Positions 22,415 through 34,183 are shown, counted from the stretch's first letter. The stretch is 64,000 nucleotides of DNA from Puccinellia tenuiflora (GCA_012064385.1 QRDG01002509.1:58748-122747), one strand, 5' to 3'. Notes: generated from the letters alone by a model not told the origin. A program made the numbers and translations.

Positions 22415-22526
22415 GTCCAAGATCCTTCCTCGAGGTGTGACCGGCTTCACGAGCGTCTCTGGTTCCTTAGCGAGTTTCTGGGCATATAGCTGGAAACTCC
22501 CACATGGGGCGAACGGGGGGGAATCA
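22415..22526. other. 112-bp unique segment between array units 4 and 5
   Basis: This stretch (GTCCAAGATCCTTCCTCGAG to GGGGGGAATCATT) is found nowhere else in the array. I see no frame, TIR or target duplication that identifies it. Confidence 0.6.
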
Positions 22527-22828
22527 TTGCAAGAGTTGCGGTATATGTGTGTTTTTATTGTACCTACTGACTAACCTAACCCGACCAAGCAAAAAGAACC
22601 ACTTAGCTACCCCTTTCGATGCCCGTACCGGCCGTAGATGGAAAAGCTAGGGTTTTCTCCAGCGGGTCTAGGGTTTCGCCGGAGAGGGGCTCCGGAGCGT
22701 CGGAACCCCACCAAAAAATTTGGGAATATTTTTTGTTGGTTTTGAAATATTTAATAATATTATTGTGGAGTATAACTAAAATTAACTTATAGCAATTAAA
22801 AAGGGAAAATAGCAATTAAAAAAATAGA

Positions 22829-23102
22829 TACGCCGACGGCATTGCGTCGGCTTATAGGAAACAGATACGTCGACGGCATTGCCGTCGGCATATAGGCCAA
22901 CCCTAGTTAATGGCAGGGTGCACCTGGTCGGGAGACAATCGAACCAATTCGATTTGTCCGCGCCGCCCGTGCACGCCCGCCCGCCGCCGCCCGTGCATGC
23001 CCGCCCGCCGCCGCCCGCGCACGCCCGCCGCCGCTCCTCCTTCCTCCCCACCTCCTCCCTCCCCGGCCGCCCCTCTCCTCCTCCCTCCCCGGTCTCCCCA
23101 CC
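22829..23102 (+). other. CACTA2 subterminal motifs and CT-rich leader, left of the Gypsy insertion
   Basis: Two CGACGGCATTG.CGTCGGC palindromic motifs (22831-22890) are followed by a strongly strand-biased CCGCCC / CTCCTCCCTCCCC tract. The tract resumes at 32995 after the Gypsy element. It is probably the untranslated leader of the CACTA2 transposase transcript. ORFs here are composition artefacts. Confidence 0.65.
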
Positions 23103-26100
23103 TGTAGCGTTTCTGCCCATTTAAAATAGGCCAAGATCCCTGTGTTATTGTGCTAGTCCCTGGATCGAATAGCTAGCACCACAGTTTAAGATGAAGTATC
23201 ATACATTGCATCAAAATTCTATTACAACATATGATCCAGAAAAATAAACATTACAAATTGCATAGCCAAAGGCTAGCATGTTACAAGGTTCAGCAGCGGA
23301 AAACATATAATAGTATGGAGCCTCATCATCTTCATGTGCCACAGGCAGACATGTTGGTTGCAGACTCGAAACCCGAAAGCGTTCCTTACACGTCGTCGGA
23401 ACAACCTACAACGGTAAAAGCGTTGCAGCCAAAAATTGGTCAGAACCAATGGAATGGATCTGGCAAGTGATACTTGTGGACTCATAAAGGCAAACTCCTA
23501 TTAGCTATATGCATATTTGGCTGGTGGAATTCAAGGCTATTTTGCGTAAAGCCAACTTTATCCTATCTCTTCAAAACATTTCTTCAACATCTAAAAATGA
23601 GATAAGTATGGCATGAAAACCATTGTCTCTTCTACTCTTGTTCAGACTTCAAATTTTACTTGAGAAATTGGAATGTTGAGATTCTCCGTTGACATCCTTG
23701 TTCAGCTGCTCAGAATTGTCCGTAACCGGGGACACGGCTATGATCATAGATTTACACTCTCGAGAGGTTGTGCATGTTCACCACTTGACTCAATCAACCC
23801 ATTCTGTCCTTGATCCTCATGTAGTGAAAAGGAAAGGAGAAGATTAAGACGAGACCTTTGGGAAATGTTCCCCGGTTCCTCTAGGCAGACCCATACAAGA
23901 CAACATCCGCTGAGAACTGCGGGAATCGGGGCCTATAACTTACTTAGTCAAGGCAGAGCCATAATACCAAGTGGCTGCACTGGAAGCAATCTTCACACGG
24001 AGTAACTTCAAATCTCTTTGTTCCTGGGTGGCCATCCACAAGTGAGCATCTCGGGTGAAAACAACCATAGAAATGGCCCCGAGTAGCCACTCAACTATAA
24101 AACTCCATCAACATACCACATCCACCCAGGTGGTTCGTTAACTCAGTAGAATTTTCATTACCAACTTTTATAAAACACTTTCTCAGCATAGCAATGCTAA
24201 TATCTACTAAGTTATTATATAGGTACTAGACACTTAGGATTATTTGGAGTAATACTAAACAGGTCTAGCATAGCATAATAAAACTGACATGCAATTTTAC
24301 TTAGAAAAAGTAACTACAATGCATATCAAAATACTTAGGAAATTTATGCAGTGAGCATCACTTGCCTTAGAATGTTGTCGTTGCTCACAATCTCTTTTCA
24401 ACGTAAGATGATACTCTCCGTTCAATCTAAACAATATAAACAACCAACAAAGACAACGATACAACACTCAATAAAACAAGCATAACAATAAACATGGACA
24501 ACAACTAAACAAAAGGGTTGGTGGTCCAAGTTCATCACATAATTCAATATACAAAAAGAATTATTGTAATGAGGTCTAGGTAGGTCAAAGTCCAAGGTTT
24601 GCAATTTGAATTGTGGTCAAATTGCAAACTAGGTCAAAGTTTGCAAAACAAGTCACAAAAGGACTTTAAACCAATTTCAACATTTTCATGATGAAATGGT
24701 TCAACTAACATGGTTTTTGGGTCTACTGGTCAGAGGACTAAATTCTAAAACATATACCCAAAAGAAAACAATTAAAACAATAACAAAAGCATTTTAAATA
24801 CTCCCAAATAGCATAAACACAATTTTAAATAAGACAGTGACTTAAAACATTTTATAAAATTTTGGGAAAAGTCTTACTGGACAGAGGACAACTATACAAA
24901 GCTAACCCAATTGGATTTACTCAAAAAGCTATTTTTAAACTAAAGTTATGCCAAAATTACTCAAATAACACATTTCAAATTTGAATAATTTAATCTAACT
25001 CAAAACAGAAAACTAAAAGCCAGAAAGATTCTACAGATTCCAAGGATTTCAAATATATAAAAATATTTGAATTTGGCCAAACCAGTAAAAAGATATGATA
25101 GTTCTAAGATCTAGGGACTTTTCTGCAAAACAGGCAATCTAATTTTTATTCCGAAATAAAATCAGAATTTCCTGGGCTCAGACTGGGCTTGAGTCTGGGC
25201 TGGGCTCAAGCAGTGGCTTCGGCTCGGCTCGGCTGCAGTGGGTCTGGATCGTCAGATCGGGATCGGACGGCTGTAAGTGAACCGTACCGGTTCGATCGGC
25301 TCGATCTAAAAATGGCTGTGGGATGGAGATCCAACGGCTGAGGATCTAGGGTGTCTCACCTCGCCGGTGTTGGTCACCGGAGACAAGGTTACCGGCGGTG
25401 ATGCGGCTCGGCCGTGGTGCTCCTCGTCGCTCCGGTGGTCCCCGGAGATGGAGAAGACGACGACGAGGTGCGGTGTGTCGAGGCGGAGCGGATGGTGGCA
25501 GTGTCGTGCTCGGGCTCGTGCTGGTGCGACGGGGACGTGTCGCCGGAGACATGCGGGGCGGCGGCGGTCTTCGGTCGAGCTCGGAATCGAGGCTTTCCTG
25601 CGAGAAAAAAATCGAGGAAGATGTCCGTGAGACGCACAAGGTCAAGGCAAGACGAACGACCAAGAAATGGCGGCGCTTTGCTTACCGTGGCGGCCGGAAA
25701 TGGAGGTGCACGGTGGCGGACCGGCGGAACTCCGGCGAGAGATTGTGGCGGCCTGGCGGCGAGATAGGGAGTGGGACCAGGGGGCAAATGGAGAGGAGGG
25801 CACGGGCTACTTATAGAGCGAGAAATGGCAAGGTTTAATGGCCATTACGACGAGGAATCGAGGCGAGGAAATCTCGGCCAAAATGGCCGTGGATGCGTTT
25901 GAAGACGATGACGTCAGCATGACGTCATCCCTTTTTTTCCAGATTTTGAATTAATGCTCCAAATCAAGTCAAATAAATCTATAAAAATTTGTAAAATTCA
26001 AAATAGTCATTTTAAACACATTGGAACTATTTCCATAATTTTTCAAAGTTTGAAAAATTCAAATAATGCATAAAGGCTTATTTGACACCTTTATGTTATT

Positions 26101-26525
26101 TTAATAAATAGGGTTTCAATAAATCTTTTTGAACTCAAATAAAATCCAGAAAATTAGTGTGAGTAATATCATTTAAAATAATAAACTCAAACAAATAATT
26201 TGGGACAAAACATTTTATTTAAATAGATTTTGATAAATCATTTTAAATACCAATGCCCATTTAAATAGGCATTGGCAAAAATAATTAAAATACTTTGTCA
26301 AAAAGGTTTTTAGGATTTTCTTGAAATCCAAAATAACTATTTTAGTTCCAAAACTTTAAATCGTGAAATTAGAAGACAAAAGAATATTTAAAATAATATC
26401 CCTATGAATAAATCAAAATAATCTTTATGATGGTTTTCTTGATTTTTGGAGACTTTATTTATTTAATAATAAAAGTTTCAAATTTTTGTGATTTTTAAAA
26501 CATTCCAAAAATTTGGGATGTTACA
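23103..26525 (-). repeat. Gypsy 3' LTR (left), 3,423 bp
   Basis: It begins TGTAGCGTTTCTGCCC and ends GGGATGTTACA on the plus strand. It is nearly identical to the right LTR with scattered point changes and small indels, for example CGCTTGCC-type differences near the ends, and 9 bp length difference overall. It includes a GC-rich block (25346-25838) whose long frames on both strands I regard as non-coding leader. Confidence 0.95.
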
Positions 26526-26560
26526 AACGTACCACCCTTAAAAGGAATCTCGTCCCGAGA
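26526..26560 (-). other. Gypsy polypurine tract region
   Basis: On the minus strand, TTCCTTTTAAGGGTGGTACG lies directly before the 3' LTR (TGTAACATCCC). This is the purine-rich plus-strand primer position expected for this group. 26561-27575 is non-coding interior with no supported frame. Confidence 0.7.
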
Positions 26561-27575
26561 TTCGAAGAGGCTAGAAAGAAGGATAGGTTTGGGATCTCCG
26601 GGTTTAGGCAACTGGGTGGGCTACCACCCTTAAAAGAAACTTTTGTAGGTAGTCTTGAGCTTTTGTCTTCGGGCTAGGGTCCATATGGAAGTGCGTGGAT
26701 CCTTATATCATAGGCTTCATTTCCAATAGGTGGGTGTCTCTTCCAGTAACTTCGGACACTGAAGGTTACTCTTTGGAACCACCAAAAGTCCACGATGAGA
26801 GGATTTCACAATGTCATGTCATCCCTCTCTGATTTGTCATTGGCATGTTGTTTCTCCTGGTTGACTTTCTTCAGGGCAAGCACTACGCCATTTCTAACGA
26901 AACTCTCATGGTTGGTCAACAATTCTGTTTGTAGGATTTCTTCTTCTTCACAAGAGCTGGGGTTTAATCTCACCGTATAGCTTACGTTTCGGCAAGACTT
27001 GCCTTACATAGGTTTATAGTATTCCAGTGGCTCAGGTTCATCGTCGGCTCTCTAATAGGTTTGTCACTCAGATTTACCATTCCTCATAAAAAAGCGAATG
27101 ATATGGGTAGTCGCCATGGGGGCCAATCCATTTCGCACCCAATCATTACCATGTACTTGGTTTGGTGAATCTCGTAAGCTAACACTCGGTCATCCTCACT
27201 TGTCCAACAGAAAGTCACCAATCTATAAGACGGACCTGGGCTAAACTATCGATCCTTCAAAACTATGGGTTTGCGAAAACTTCTATACGCGCTAAATCTT
27301 CTTCTCTGAATCTTCCACTCGTGGAACGGGCTTCCACGTCATCTTAGCTCATCAGTTTCAGGCTCATGTCTCCATCGTTGGTGGTTTTTGAGCAACCCTC
27401 GCCACAAAAGGTATTTCTTCATAAAGTTTGCTATAAAAATTACATCGACATCACACCACTTTTACATCACAATACTTATTCTTCCACTTTAAGTATAACT
27501 AGTGGAATTTATTACATCCTTAGAACATTTCCATTGACTCTGGTCCTTCTTCTTGGCTAAACTCCTCATGAAAAC

Positions 27576-29066
27576 TCAATTGATTTCTTTGCTTCTTGAT
27601 TTAAACTGATATCTGATCCGCTTCTTTTCTGGTGAGGTGAGTGTGACAGCTTTACTAGCACGATCTATCTGACCTCCATACCTGGACATCCAGTCCTTGC
27701 CTATGATTATATCCAAGCCTTGCAAGTCTAGCACAAACAACTCGCTTGGAAAATTGTGTGTCTCAATTTCCAAGGTCATGTTCTGGCATACCGCATTTGC
27801 AGGCCTCTTCCCTTCTATAGATCTCACTCTGATGGGTCTTCTAAGTCCTCGATTGGGTATCTTATTTCTACTCACAAAGTCTTTTGATATGAATGAGTGT
27901 GTTGCTTCAGTGTCAAAGAGTACTAAGGCAGGATAGGAATTGATCAACAATCCTTCTATAAGTGGGTCTGGTTTCTTGAGAACTCTCTCCATGTTTATGG
28001 AAAATACATGTCCGTTTCGGAACTGAATTGGCTTGGTCCCATTACTAATCTTCTTTTCCGGACAGCTTCTGGAATAGTGTCCCATTTTCTTGCATTTGAA
28101 ACACTCCACCTGACTGAAGTCCTTCCCATTTGATTTGGGGTCGGAATTCTGACTACTGTTTTCTCCCATAATGTACTCATCTCCAAGGTCATAAACCTCT
28201 TCAGTATGGACGGGGCTATGGTGGTCATGGTTGATTTGATGGTCATTTACTCTCTGAAGGTCGTGTTCATCAATACCATGACAATGGTGGTTATTGTCTT
28301 CATGATGGTTGAACTTAAACTGAACATGTTCGTCATGTGAAGTGCACCATTCCTGCTGTGGTTCTGAGTGATGCTTTTCCAATTCAAGCTTTCGCTTCTT
28401 GGTTGCAACTTGCTTTAGTTTGTTCTCCAAGACTATGGCTTGGTCAACTAGTGACTGGTAGTCAGGAGTATAGGCAACTGTCAATAGAATGGATAGTTTG
28501 TCATTCAAACCATTTAGGAACCTTTCTTTACTCTTAGTATCTGTATTAACATCTTCCGATGCGTAGCGCGCCAGATTATTGAACTCGTTCATGTACTCTA
28601 TAATATTTCGGTCGTCTTGTTGGAGCTCGTAAAATTCTTCCCTCTTCAGTTTCATCACTCCAGATGAAATATGTGCAGCACGGAAACCTTCTTGGAACAA
28701 ATCCCATGTCATCTCTTCAATGGGATGTGTGATCTGGTAGCTGTCCCACCAGTCTGCTGCAGGTCCTTCTAGTAGATGTGCCGCAAATCTAACCTTCTCA
28801 GCATTTGTGCATCCAATGGTCACTATATCTTTATTCACTGAATGAAGCCAATCATCAGCCAAAATAGGCTCTGCAGTTCTTGAAAACTTTCCTGGTCGAA
28901 GCTTCAAGAATCTGATCAGCATATCCACCTGAGGAGGAGGTGGTGCCAGAATGTTCTTGTTGTCTTCTTGGTTTTGGGTCACTAACCGATTCATCAACTG
29001 TTTCTGTGCATCTATTAACTGTTGTAGTGTGGGCATCACAGGGTTGTTGGATTTTGGCTGGGACAT
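27576..29066 (-). CDS. Gypsy gag-protease polyprotein (496 aa)
   Basis: It encodes the capsid/nucleocapsid protein that packages element RNA, plus a retroviral-type protease. A capsid domain spans about residues 60-220 (WLHSVNKDIVTIGC, LEGPAADWWDSY, EFNNLARYASEDV). A His-rich linker follows (250-300). Next comes a CCHC zinc knuckle (CFKCKKMGHYSRSC, near 331-344), then an aspartic protease fold with FDTEATHSFISKDFV where the family has DTGA. The Gly-to-Glu change in the catalytic triplet should disable the protease. The frame ends normally (KSRSKEIN), with no pol downstream. ATG is 15 bp before the QPKSNNP text, with no upstream in-frame ATG. Confidence 0.93.
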   Translation of the reverse strand: MSQPKSNNPVMPTLQQLIDAQKQLMNRLVTQNQEDNKNILAPPPPQVDMLIRFLKLRPGKFSRTAEPILADDWLHSVNKDIVTIGCTNAEKVRFAAHLLEGPAADWWDSYQITHPIEEMTWDLFQEGFRAAHISSGVMKLKREEFYELQQDDRNIIEYMNEFNNLARYASEDVNTDTKSKERFLNGLNDKLSILLTVAYTPDYQSLVDQAIVLENKLKQVATKKRKLELEKHHSEPQQEWCTSHDEHVQFKFNHHEDNNHHCHGIDEHDLQRVNDHQINHDHHSPVHTEEVYDLGDEYIMGENSSQNSDPKSNGKDFSQVECFKCKKMGHYSRSCPEKKISNGTKPIQFRNGHVFSINMERVLKKPDPLIEGLLINSYPALVLFDTEATHSFISKDFVSRNKIPNRGLRRPIRVRSIEGKRPANAVCQNMTLEIETHNFPSELFVLDLQGLDIIIGKDWMSRYGGQIDRASKAVTLTSPEKKRIRYQFKSRSKEIN

Positions 29067-29566
29067 CTGTTTAGTTTAGCATGGATGAGTAGAGATAGAA
29101 AGAATCTAAAGGAAGTTCTACCCATAACCAGCAGATCAAGGCAATTCATCTTACAAACAACATCTAGCAAACATTTATCACACCAAACAACATAATCAGA
29201 AAACAACCTAGTATTGCCATACTAACTAAGTATGATCAATACACTATCACGTTATCGTTGTTCTAGCAAGGTAACTAAAGTGGTGGTCTCATCTATCTCT
29301 TTCTGGAATTTCTTCAAGTTCTTCTTTGACCTTCAATGTAGCACATTTGTCTTGTGGTGATCTTCATCGGTCTAACATTAGTTGAGTTTTATCCACCATT
29401 AAGGGTCATTTTATATGAGGTAAGATGTCTTAGAAAATGAATAGTAGATGAGAGTATGAGAAAAGATAACTTGCAAATATTTTCTTTGAATAAGATAGAT
29501 TTCAATTCTAAGTCTTTTCCTAGATCTAATCCAAACCTAGGGTTTCGAACCTACATGCAACACAAT

Positions 29567-29578
29567 GCTCTGATACCA
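29567..29578 (-). other. Gypsy primer-binding site, initiator tRNA-Met type
   Basis: On the minus strand TGGTATCAGAGC lies 2 nt inside the 5' LTR. It is the classic 12-nt complement of the plant initiator tRNA-Met 3' end. Confidence 0.93.
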
Positions 29579-29580
29579 TC

Positions 29581-32500
29581 TGTAGCGATCCTTCCCTTTT
29601 AAAATAGGCCAAGATCCCTGTGTTATTGTGCTAGTCCCTGGATCGAATAGCTAGCACCACAGTTTAAGATGAACTATCATACATTGCATCAAAATTCTAT
29701 TACAACATATGATCCAGAAAAATAAACATTACAAATTGCATAGCCAAAGGCTAGCATGTTACAAGGTTCAGCAGCGGAAAACATATAATAGCATGGAGCC
29801 TCATCATCTTCATGTGCCACAGGCAGACATGTTGGTTGCAGACTCGAAACCCGAAAGCGTTCCTTACACGTCGTCGGAACAACCTGCAACGGTAAAAGCG
29901 TTGCAGCCAAAATTGGTCAGAACCATTGGAATGGATCTGGCAAGTGATACTTGTGGACTCATAAAGGCAAACTCCTATTAGCTATATGCATATTTGGCTG
30001 GTGGAGTTCAAGGCTATTTTGCGTAAAGCCAACTTTATCCTATCTCTTCAAAACATCTCTTCAACATATAAAAATGAGATAAGTATGGCATGAAAACCAT
30101 TGTCTCTTCTACTCTTGTTCAGACTTCAAATTTTACTTGAGAAATTGGAATGTTGAGATTCTCCGTTGACATCCTTGTTCAGCTGCTCAGAATTGTCCGT
30201 AACCGGGGACACGGCTATGATCATAGATTTACACTCTCGAGAGGTTGTGCACGTTCACCACTTGACACAATCAACCCATTCTGTCCTTGATCCTCATGTA
30301 GTGAAAAGGAAAGGAGAAGATTAAGACTAGACCTTTGGGAAATGTTCCCCAGTTCCTCTGGGCAGACCCATACAAGACAACATCCGCTGAGAACTGCCGG
30401 AATCGGGGCCTATAACTTACTTAGTCAAGGCAGAGCCATAATACCAAGTGGCTGCACTGGAAGCAATCTTCACACGGAGTAACTTCAAATCTCTTTGTTC
30501 CTGGGCGGCCATCCACAAGTGAGCATCTCGGGTGAAAACAACCATAGAAATGGCCCCGAGTAGCCACTCAACTATAAACCTCCATCAACATACCACATCC
30601 ACCCAGGTGGTTCGTTAACTCAGTAGAATTTTCATTACCAACTTTTATAAAACACTTTCTCAACATAGCAATGCTAATATCTACTAAGTTATTATATAAG
30701 TACTAGACACTTAGGATTATTTGGAGCAATACTAAACAGGTCTAGCATAGCATAATAAAACTGACATGCAATTTTACTTAGAAAAAGTAACTACAATGCA
30801 TATCAAAATACTTAGGAAATTTATGCAGTGAGCATCACTTGCCTTAGAATGTTGTCGTTGCTCACAATCTCTTTTCAACGTAAGATGATACTCTCCGTTC
30901 AATCTAAACAATATAAACAAACAACAAAGACAACGATACAACAATCAATAAAACAAGCATAACAATAAACATGGACAACAACTAAACAAAAGGGTTGGTG
31001 GTCCAAGTTCATCACATAATTCAATATACAAAAAGAATTATTGTAATGAGGTCTAGGTAGGTCAAAGTCCAAGGTTTTCAATTTGAATCGTGGTCAAATT
31101 GCAAACTAGGTCAAAGTTTGCAAAACAAGTCACAAAAGGACTTTAAACCAATTTCAACATTTTCATGATGAAATGGTTCAACTAACATGGTTTTTGGGTC
31201 TACTGGCCAGAGGACTAAATTCTAAAACATATTCCCAAAAGAAAACAATTAAAACAATAACAAAAGCATTTTAAATACTCCCAAATAGCATAAACACAAT
31301 TTTAAATAAGACAGTGACTTAAAACATTTTATAAAATTTTGGAAAAAGTCTTACTGGACAGAGGACAACTATACGAAGCTAACCCAATTGGATTTACTCA
31401 AAAAGCTATTTTTAAACTAAAGTTATGCCAAAATTACTCAAATAAAACATTTGAAATTTGAATTATTTAAACTAACTCAAAACAGAAAACTAAAATGCCA
31501 GAAAGATTCTACAGATTCCATAGATTTCAAATATATAAAAATATTTGAATTTGGCCAAACCAGTAAAAAGATATGATAGTTCTAAATCTAGGGACTTTTC
31601 TGCAAAACAGGCAATCTAATTTTTATTCCGAAATAAAATCAGAATTTCCTGGGCTCAGATTGGGCTTGGGTCTGGGCTGGGCTCAAGCCGTGGCTTCGGC
31701 TCGGCTGGCTGCAGTGGGTCTGGATCGTCAGATCGGGATCGGACGGCTGTAAGTGAAGTGAACCGTACCGGTTCGATCTAAAAATGGCCGTGGGATGGAG
31801 ATCCAACGGTTGAGGATCTAGGGTTTCTCACCTCGCCGGTGTTGGTCACTGGAGACGAGGTTACCAGCGGTGATGCGGCTCGGTCGTGGTGCTCCTCGTC
31901 GCTCCGGTGGTCCCCGGAGATGGAGAAGACGACGACGAGGTGCGGTGTGTCGAGGCGGAGCGGATGGTGGCGGTGTCGTGCTCGGGCTCGTGCTGGTGCG
32001 ACGGGGGCGTGTCACCGGAGACGTGCGGGGCAGCGGCGGTCTTCGGTCGAGCTCCGAATCGAGGCTAGGCTGCGAGAAAAATCACGGGAGGTGTCCGTGA
32101 GATGCACAAGGTCAGGGCAACGCGAAATACGAAGAAGTGACGGCGTTTTGCTTACCGTGGCGGCCGGAAATGGAGGTGCACAGTGGCGGACCGGCAGAAC
32201 TCCGGCGAGAGATTGTGGCGGACTGGCGGCGAGATAGGGAGAGGGACCAGGGGGAAAATGGAGAGGAGGGCACGGGCTACTTATAGAGCGAGAAATGGCA
32301 AGGTTTAATGGCCATTACGACGAGGAATCGAAGCGAGGAAATCTCGGCCAAAATGGCCGTGGATGCGTTTGAAGACGATGACGTCAGCATGACGTCATCC
32401 TTTTTTTTTCAGATTTTGAATTAATGCTCCAAATCAAGTCAAATAAATCTATAAAAATTTGTAAAATTCAAAATAGTCATTTTAAACACATTGGAACTAT

Positions 32501-32994
32501 TTCCATAATTTTTAAAGTTTGAAAAATTCAAATAATGCATAAAGGCTTATTTGACACCTTTATGTCATTTTAATAAATAGGGTTTCAATAAATCTTTTTG
32601 AACTCAAATAAAATCCAGAAAATTTGTGTGAGTAATATCATTTAAAATAATAAACTCAAACAAATAATTTGGGACAAAACATTTTATTTAAATAGATTTT
32701 GATAAATCATTTTAAATACCAAGGCCTTTTAAATAGGCATTGGCAAAAATAATTAAAATACTTTGTCAAAAAGGTTTTTAGGATTTTCTTGAAATCCAAA
32801 ATAACTATTTTAGTTCCAAAACTTTAAATCTTGAAATTAGAAGACAAAAGAATATTTAAAATAATATCCCTATGAATAAATCAAAATAATCTTTTATGAT
32901 GGTTTTCTTGATTTTTGGAGACTTTATTTATTTAATAATAAAAGTTTCAAATTTTTGTGATTTTTAAAACATTCCAAAAATTTGGGATGTTACA
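29581..32994 (-). repeat. Gypsy 5' LTR (right), 3,414 bp
   Basis: It begins TGTAGCGATCCTTCCC and ends GGGATGTTACA on the plus strand. It acts as promoter LTR for the minus-strand transcript. It is collinear with the left LTR throughout. Confidence 0.95.
32278..32288 (-). promoter_or_regulatory. Predicted TATA box of the Gypsy LTR promoter
   Basis: The minus-strand sequence CTCTATAAGTAGCCCG lies in a GC-rich setting about 1.3 kb from the LTR's downstream end on that strand... transcription would start about 30 nt downstream, near 32250. The same box is at about 25809-25820 in the other LTR. Predicted by motif only. Confidence 0.5.
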
Positions 32995-33325
32995 CCACCT
33001 CCTCCCTCCCCGGCCGCCCCTCTCCTCCTCCCTCCCCGGCCGCCTCCCCCACCGCCCCTCTCCTCCTCCCTCCCCGGCCTCCCCACCTCCTCCCTCCCCG
33101 GCCGCCCGTCTCCTCCTCCCTCCCCGGCCGCCCCTCTCCTCCTCCCTCCCCCGCCGCCCCACCTCCTCCCTCCCCACCACCTCCCTCCCTCCCCGGCCGC
33201 CCACCTCCTCCCTCCCTCCCTCCCCACCTCTCCCCTCCCTCCCTGGCCTCCCCTCCCTCCCCTCCTCCCCGGCCGCCCCTCCCTCCCCGGCTGCCCTCCC
33301 TCTCCGGCAGCTCCACTCCACGGCA
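32995..33325 (+). other. CT-rich CACTA2 leader, right of the Gypsy insertion
   Basis: CTCCTCCCTCCCCGGCCGCC-like units repeat about ten times on the plus strand. The tract continues the 22967-23102 sequence and ends CCACGGCAG followed by GTACTAAT, a plausible splice donor. The long frames on both strands are low-complexity artefacts. Confidence 0.65.
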
Positions 33326-33540
33326 GGTACTAATTTTTAATTTATTTTAGTTTATTTTTAGCTCATTTTAGTTTAGTTAGCTCATTTTAAATTGTTAGTT
33401 CACAATTTAAAAATTTAGATTACCATTTAAATTTTTATTTAGATCACAATTTAAATTGTTAGTTCATTTAGCTCATTTTAGCTCATTTAGCTCATTTTAG
33501 CTCATTTAGTTTATTTTAGCTCATTTAGTAGAAACCAGGG
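33326..33540. other. AT-rich stretch with TAGCTCATTT repeats
   Basis: Degenerate repeats of TTTAGCTCATTTTAG fill this interval. It follows a possible splice donor, so it is probably the start of a leader intron of CACTA2. No gene seen. Confidence 0.6.
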
Positions 33541-33850
33541 AGAGTGTGGCGACGGCGGTGAGGTGAGTGTGGCGACGGTGGTGAGGTGAGTGTGGCGGCG
33601 GTGGTGGAGCTTCCCGTCGGTGAGGTGAGTGTGACAGCGGTGGTGGAGCTTCCCGTCGGTGAGGTCAGTGTGGCGATGGTGGTGAGGTGAGTATGGCGGC
33701 GGTGGTGAGGTGAGTGTGGCGGTGGTGGTGGAGCTTCCCGTCGGTGAGGTGAGTGTGGCGACGGTGGTGGAGCTTCCCGTCGGTGAGGTGAGTGTGGCGG
33801 CATCGGAGAGGTGAGTGGCCGCCGGTGAGGTGAGTGTGGTGGCATCGATG
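33541..33850. repeat. GC-rich minisatellite (GTGTGGCGACGGTGGTGAGGTGA type)
   Basis: Units of about 22-24 bp alternate with longer units carrying GGAGCTTCCCGTCGGTGAGG. About 11 units are present. It lies between a possible donor (33325) and a possible acceptor (TTTTTCAG, 33951-33958). Confidence 0.85.
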
Positions 33851-34183
33851 AGGATAGGGGTGTGTCGGTGGGGTGCCTGGCAAATTTAAATAGCAACATG
33901 TTTTATATGATGGGTCCATATATAGTGTGCTAATGTTTATGGTTTGTGCTTTTTCAGACGACGTAGCTTCCCGCCAGCCAGCACCGTCGGCCCGGGGCTT
34001 CTTCTCCAGCTGAGGAGGGACCACCTCGGTGCCCCTGTACCGTCGCCCCGCTTCCGAAGCACGTCCTCGACCTTCTCCGGCCACCGATCACGCATCGAGG
34101 GTATAAATCTTTCGCCTCTCTTGTTGCATAGGTTTATTTTTGTCTAGATCACCAAGTCAGTAGCGTAACCCGAGTCAGATCCC

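Larger units (their letters stand above)
16372..22718. repeat. Tandem array of 0.9-1.3 kb units inside CACTA2
   Basis: Units begin near TTTCTGTATCCCACCCGCAT and end near GTGTGTTTTGGGTTGTAGAT: about 16372-17689, 17690-20311 (interrupted by a solo LTR), 20312-21480 and 21481-22414, then a partial unit at 22527-22718. Each has an AT-rich block, a piece resembling a charged coiled-coil exon, an unassigned piece on the other strand in most units, and a GAAAAGCTAGGGTTTTCTCC block. 16261-16371 is AT-rich with no gene. Units differ by internal replacements, not just point changes. Confidence 0.85.
23103..32994 (-). mobile_element. Non-autonomous Ty3/Gypsy LTR retrotransposon (gag-protease only)
   Basis: Two LTRs (23103-26525 and 29581-32994) flank a 3,055-bp interior. 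The termini are TGTA...TACA, and the 5-bp target duplication CCACC is perfect (23098-23102 and 32995-32999). On the minus strand, the right LTR is the 5' LTR. A primer site matching initiator tRNA-Met follows it, then gag with zinc knuckle and protease, then a purine tract. No reverse transcriptase, RNase H or integrase frame is present, so it must have used enzymes from another element. It is inserted in the CT-rich leader of CACTA2. Confidence 0.95.

Noticed and set aside
25346..25838. Several 100-146 codon frames on both strands within the Gypsy LTR
   Set aside because: They lie in a GC-rich LTR block, overlap in opposite strands and are not kept at full length in the other LTR (31818-32237).
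29567..29578. Possible tRNA-Met gene
   Set aside because: Only the 12-nt primer-binding complement is present, next to an LTR; no tRNA arms.
32947..33350. Pro/Ser- and Gly/Arg-rich frames in the CT-rich tract
   Set aside because: Pure composition effect of a CTCCTCCCTCCCC repeat; no domain and no conservation.
33525..34084. His/Pro/Ser-rich minus-strand frames over the minisatellite
   Set aside because: They are translations of a tandem repeat without start context; antisense to the CACTA2 transcript.
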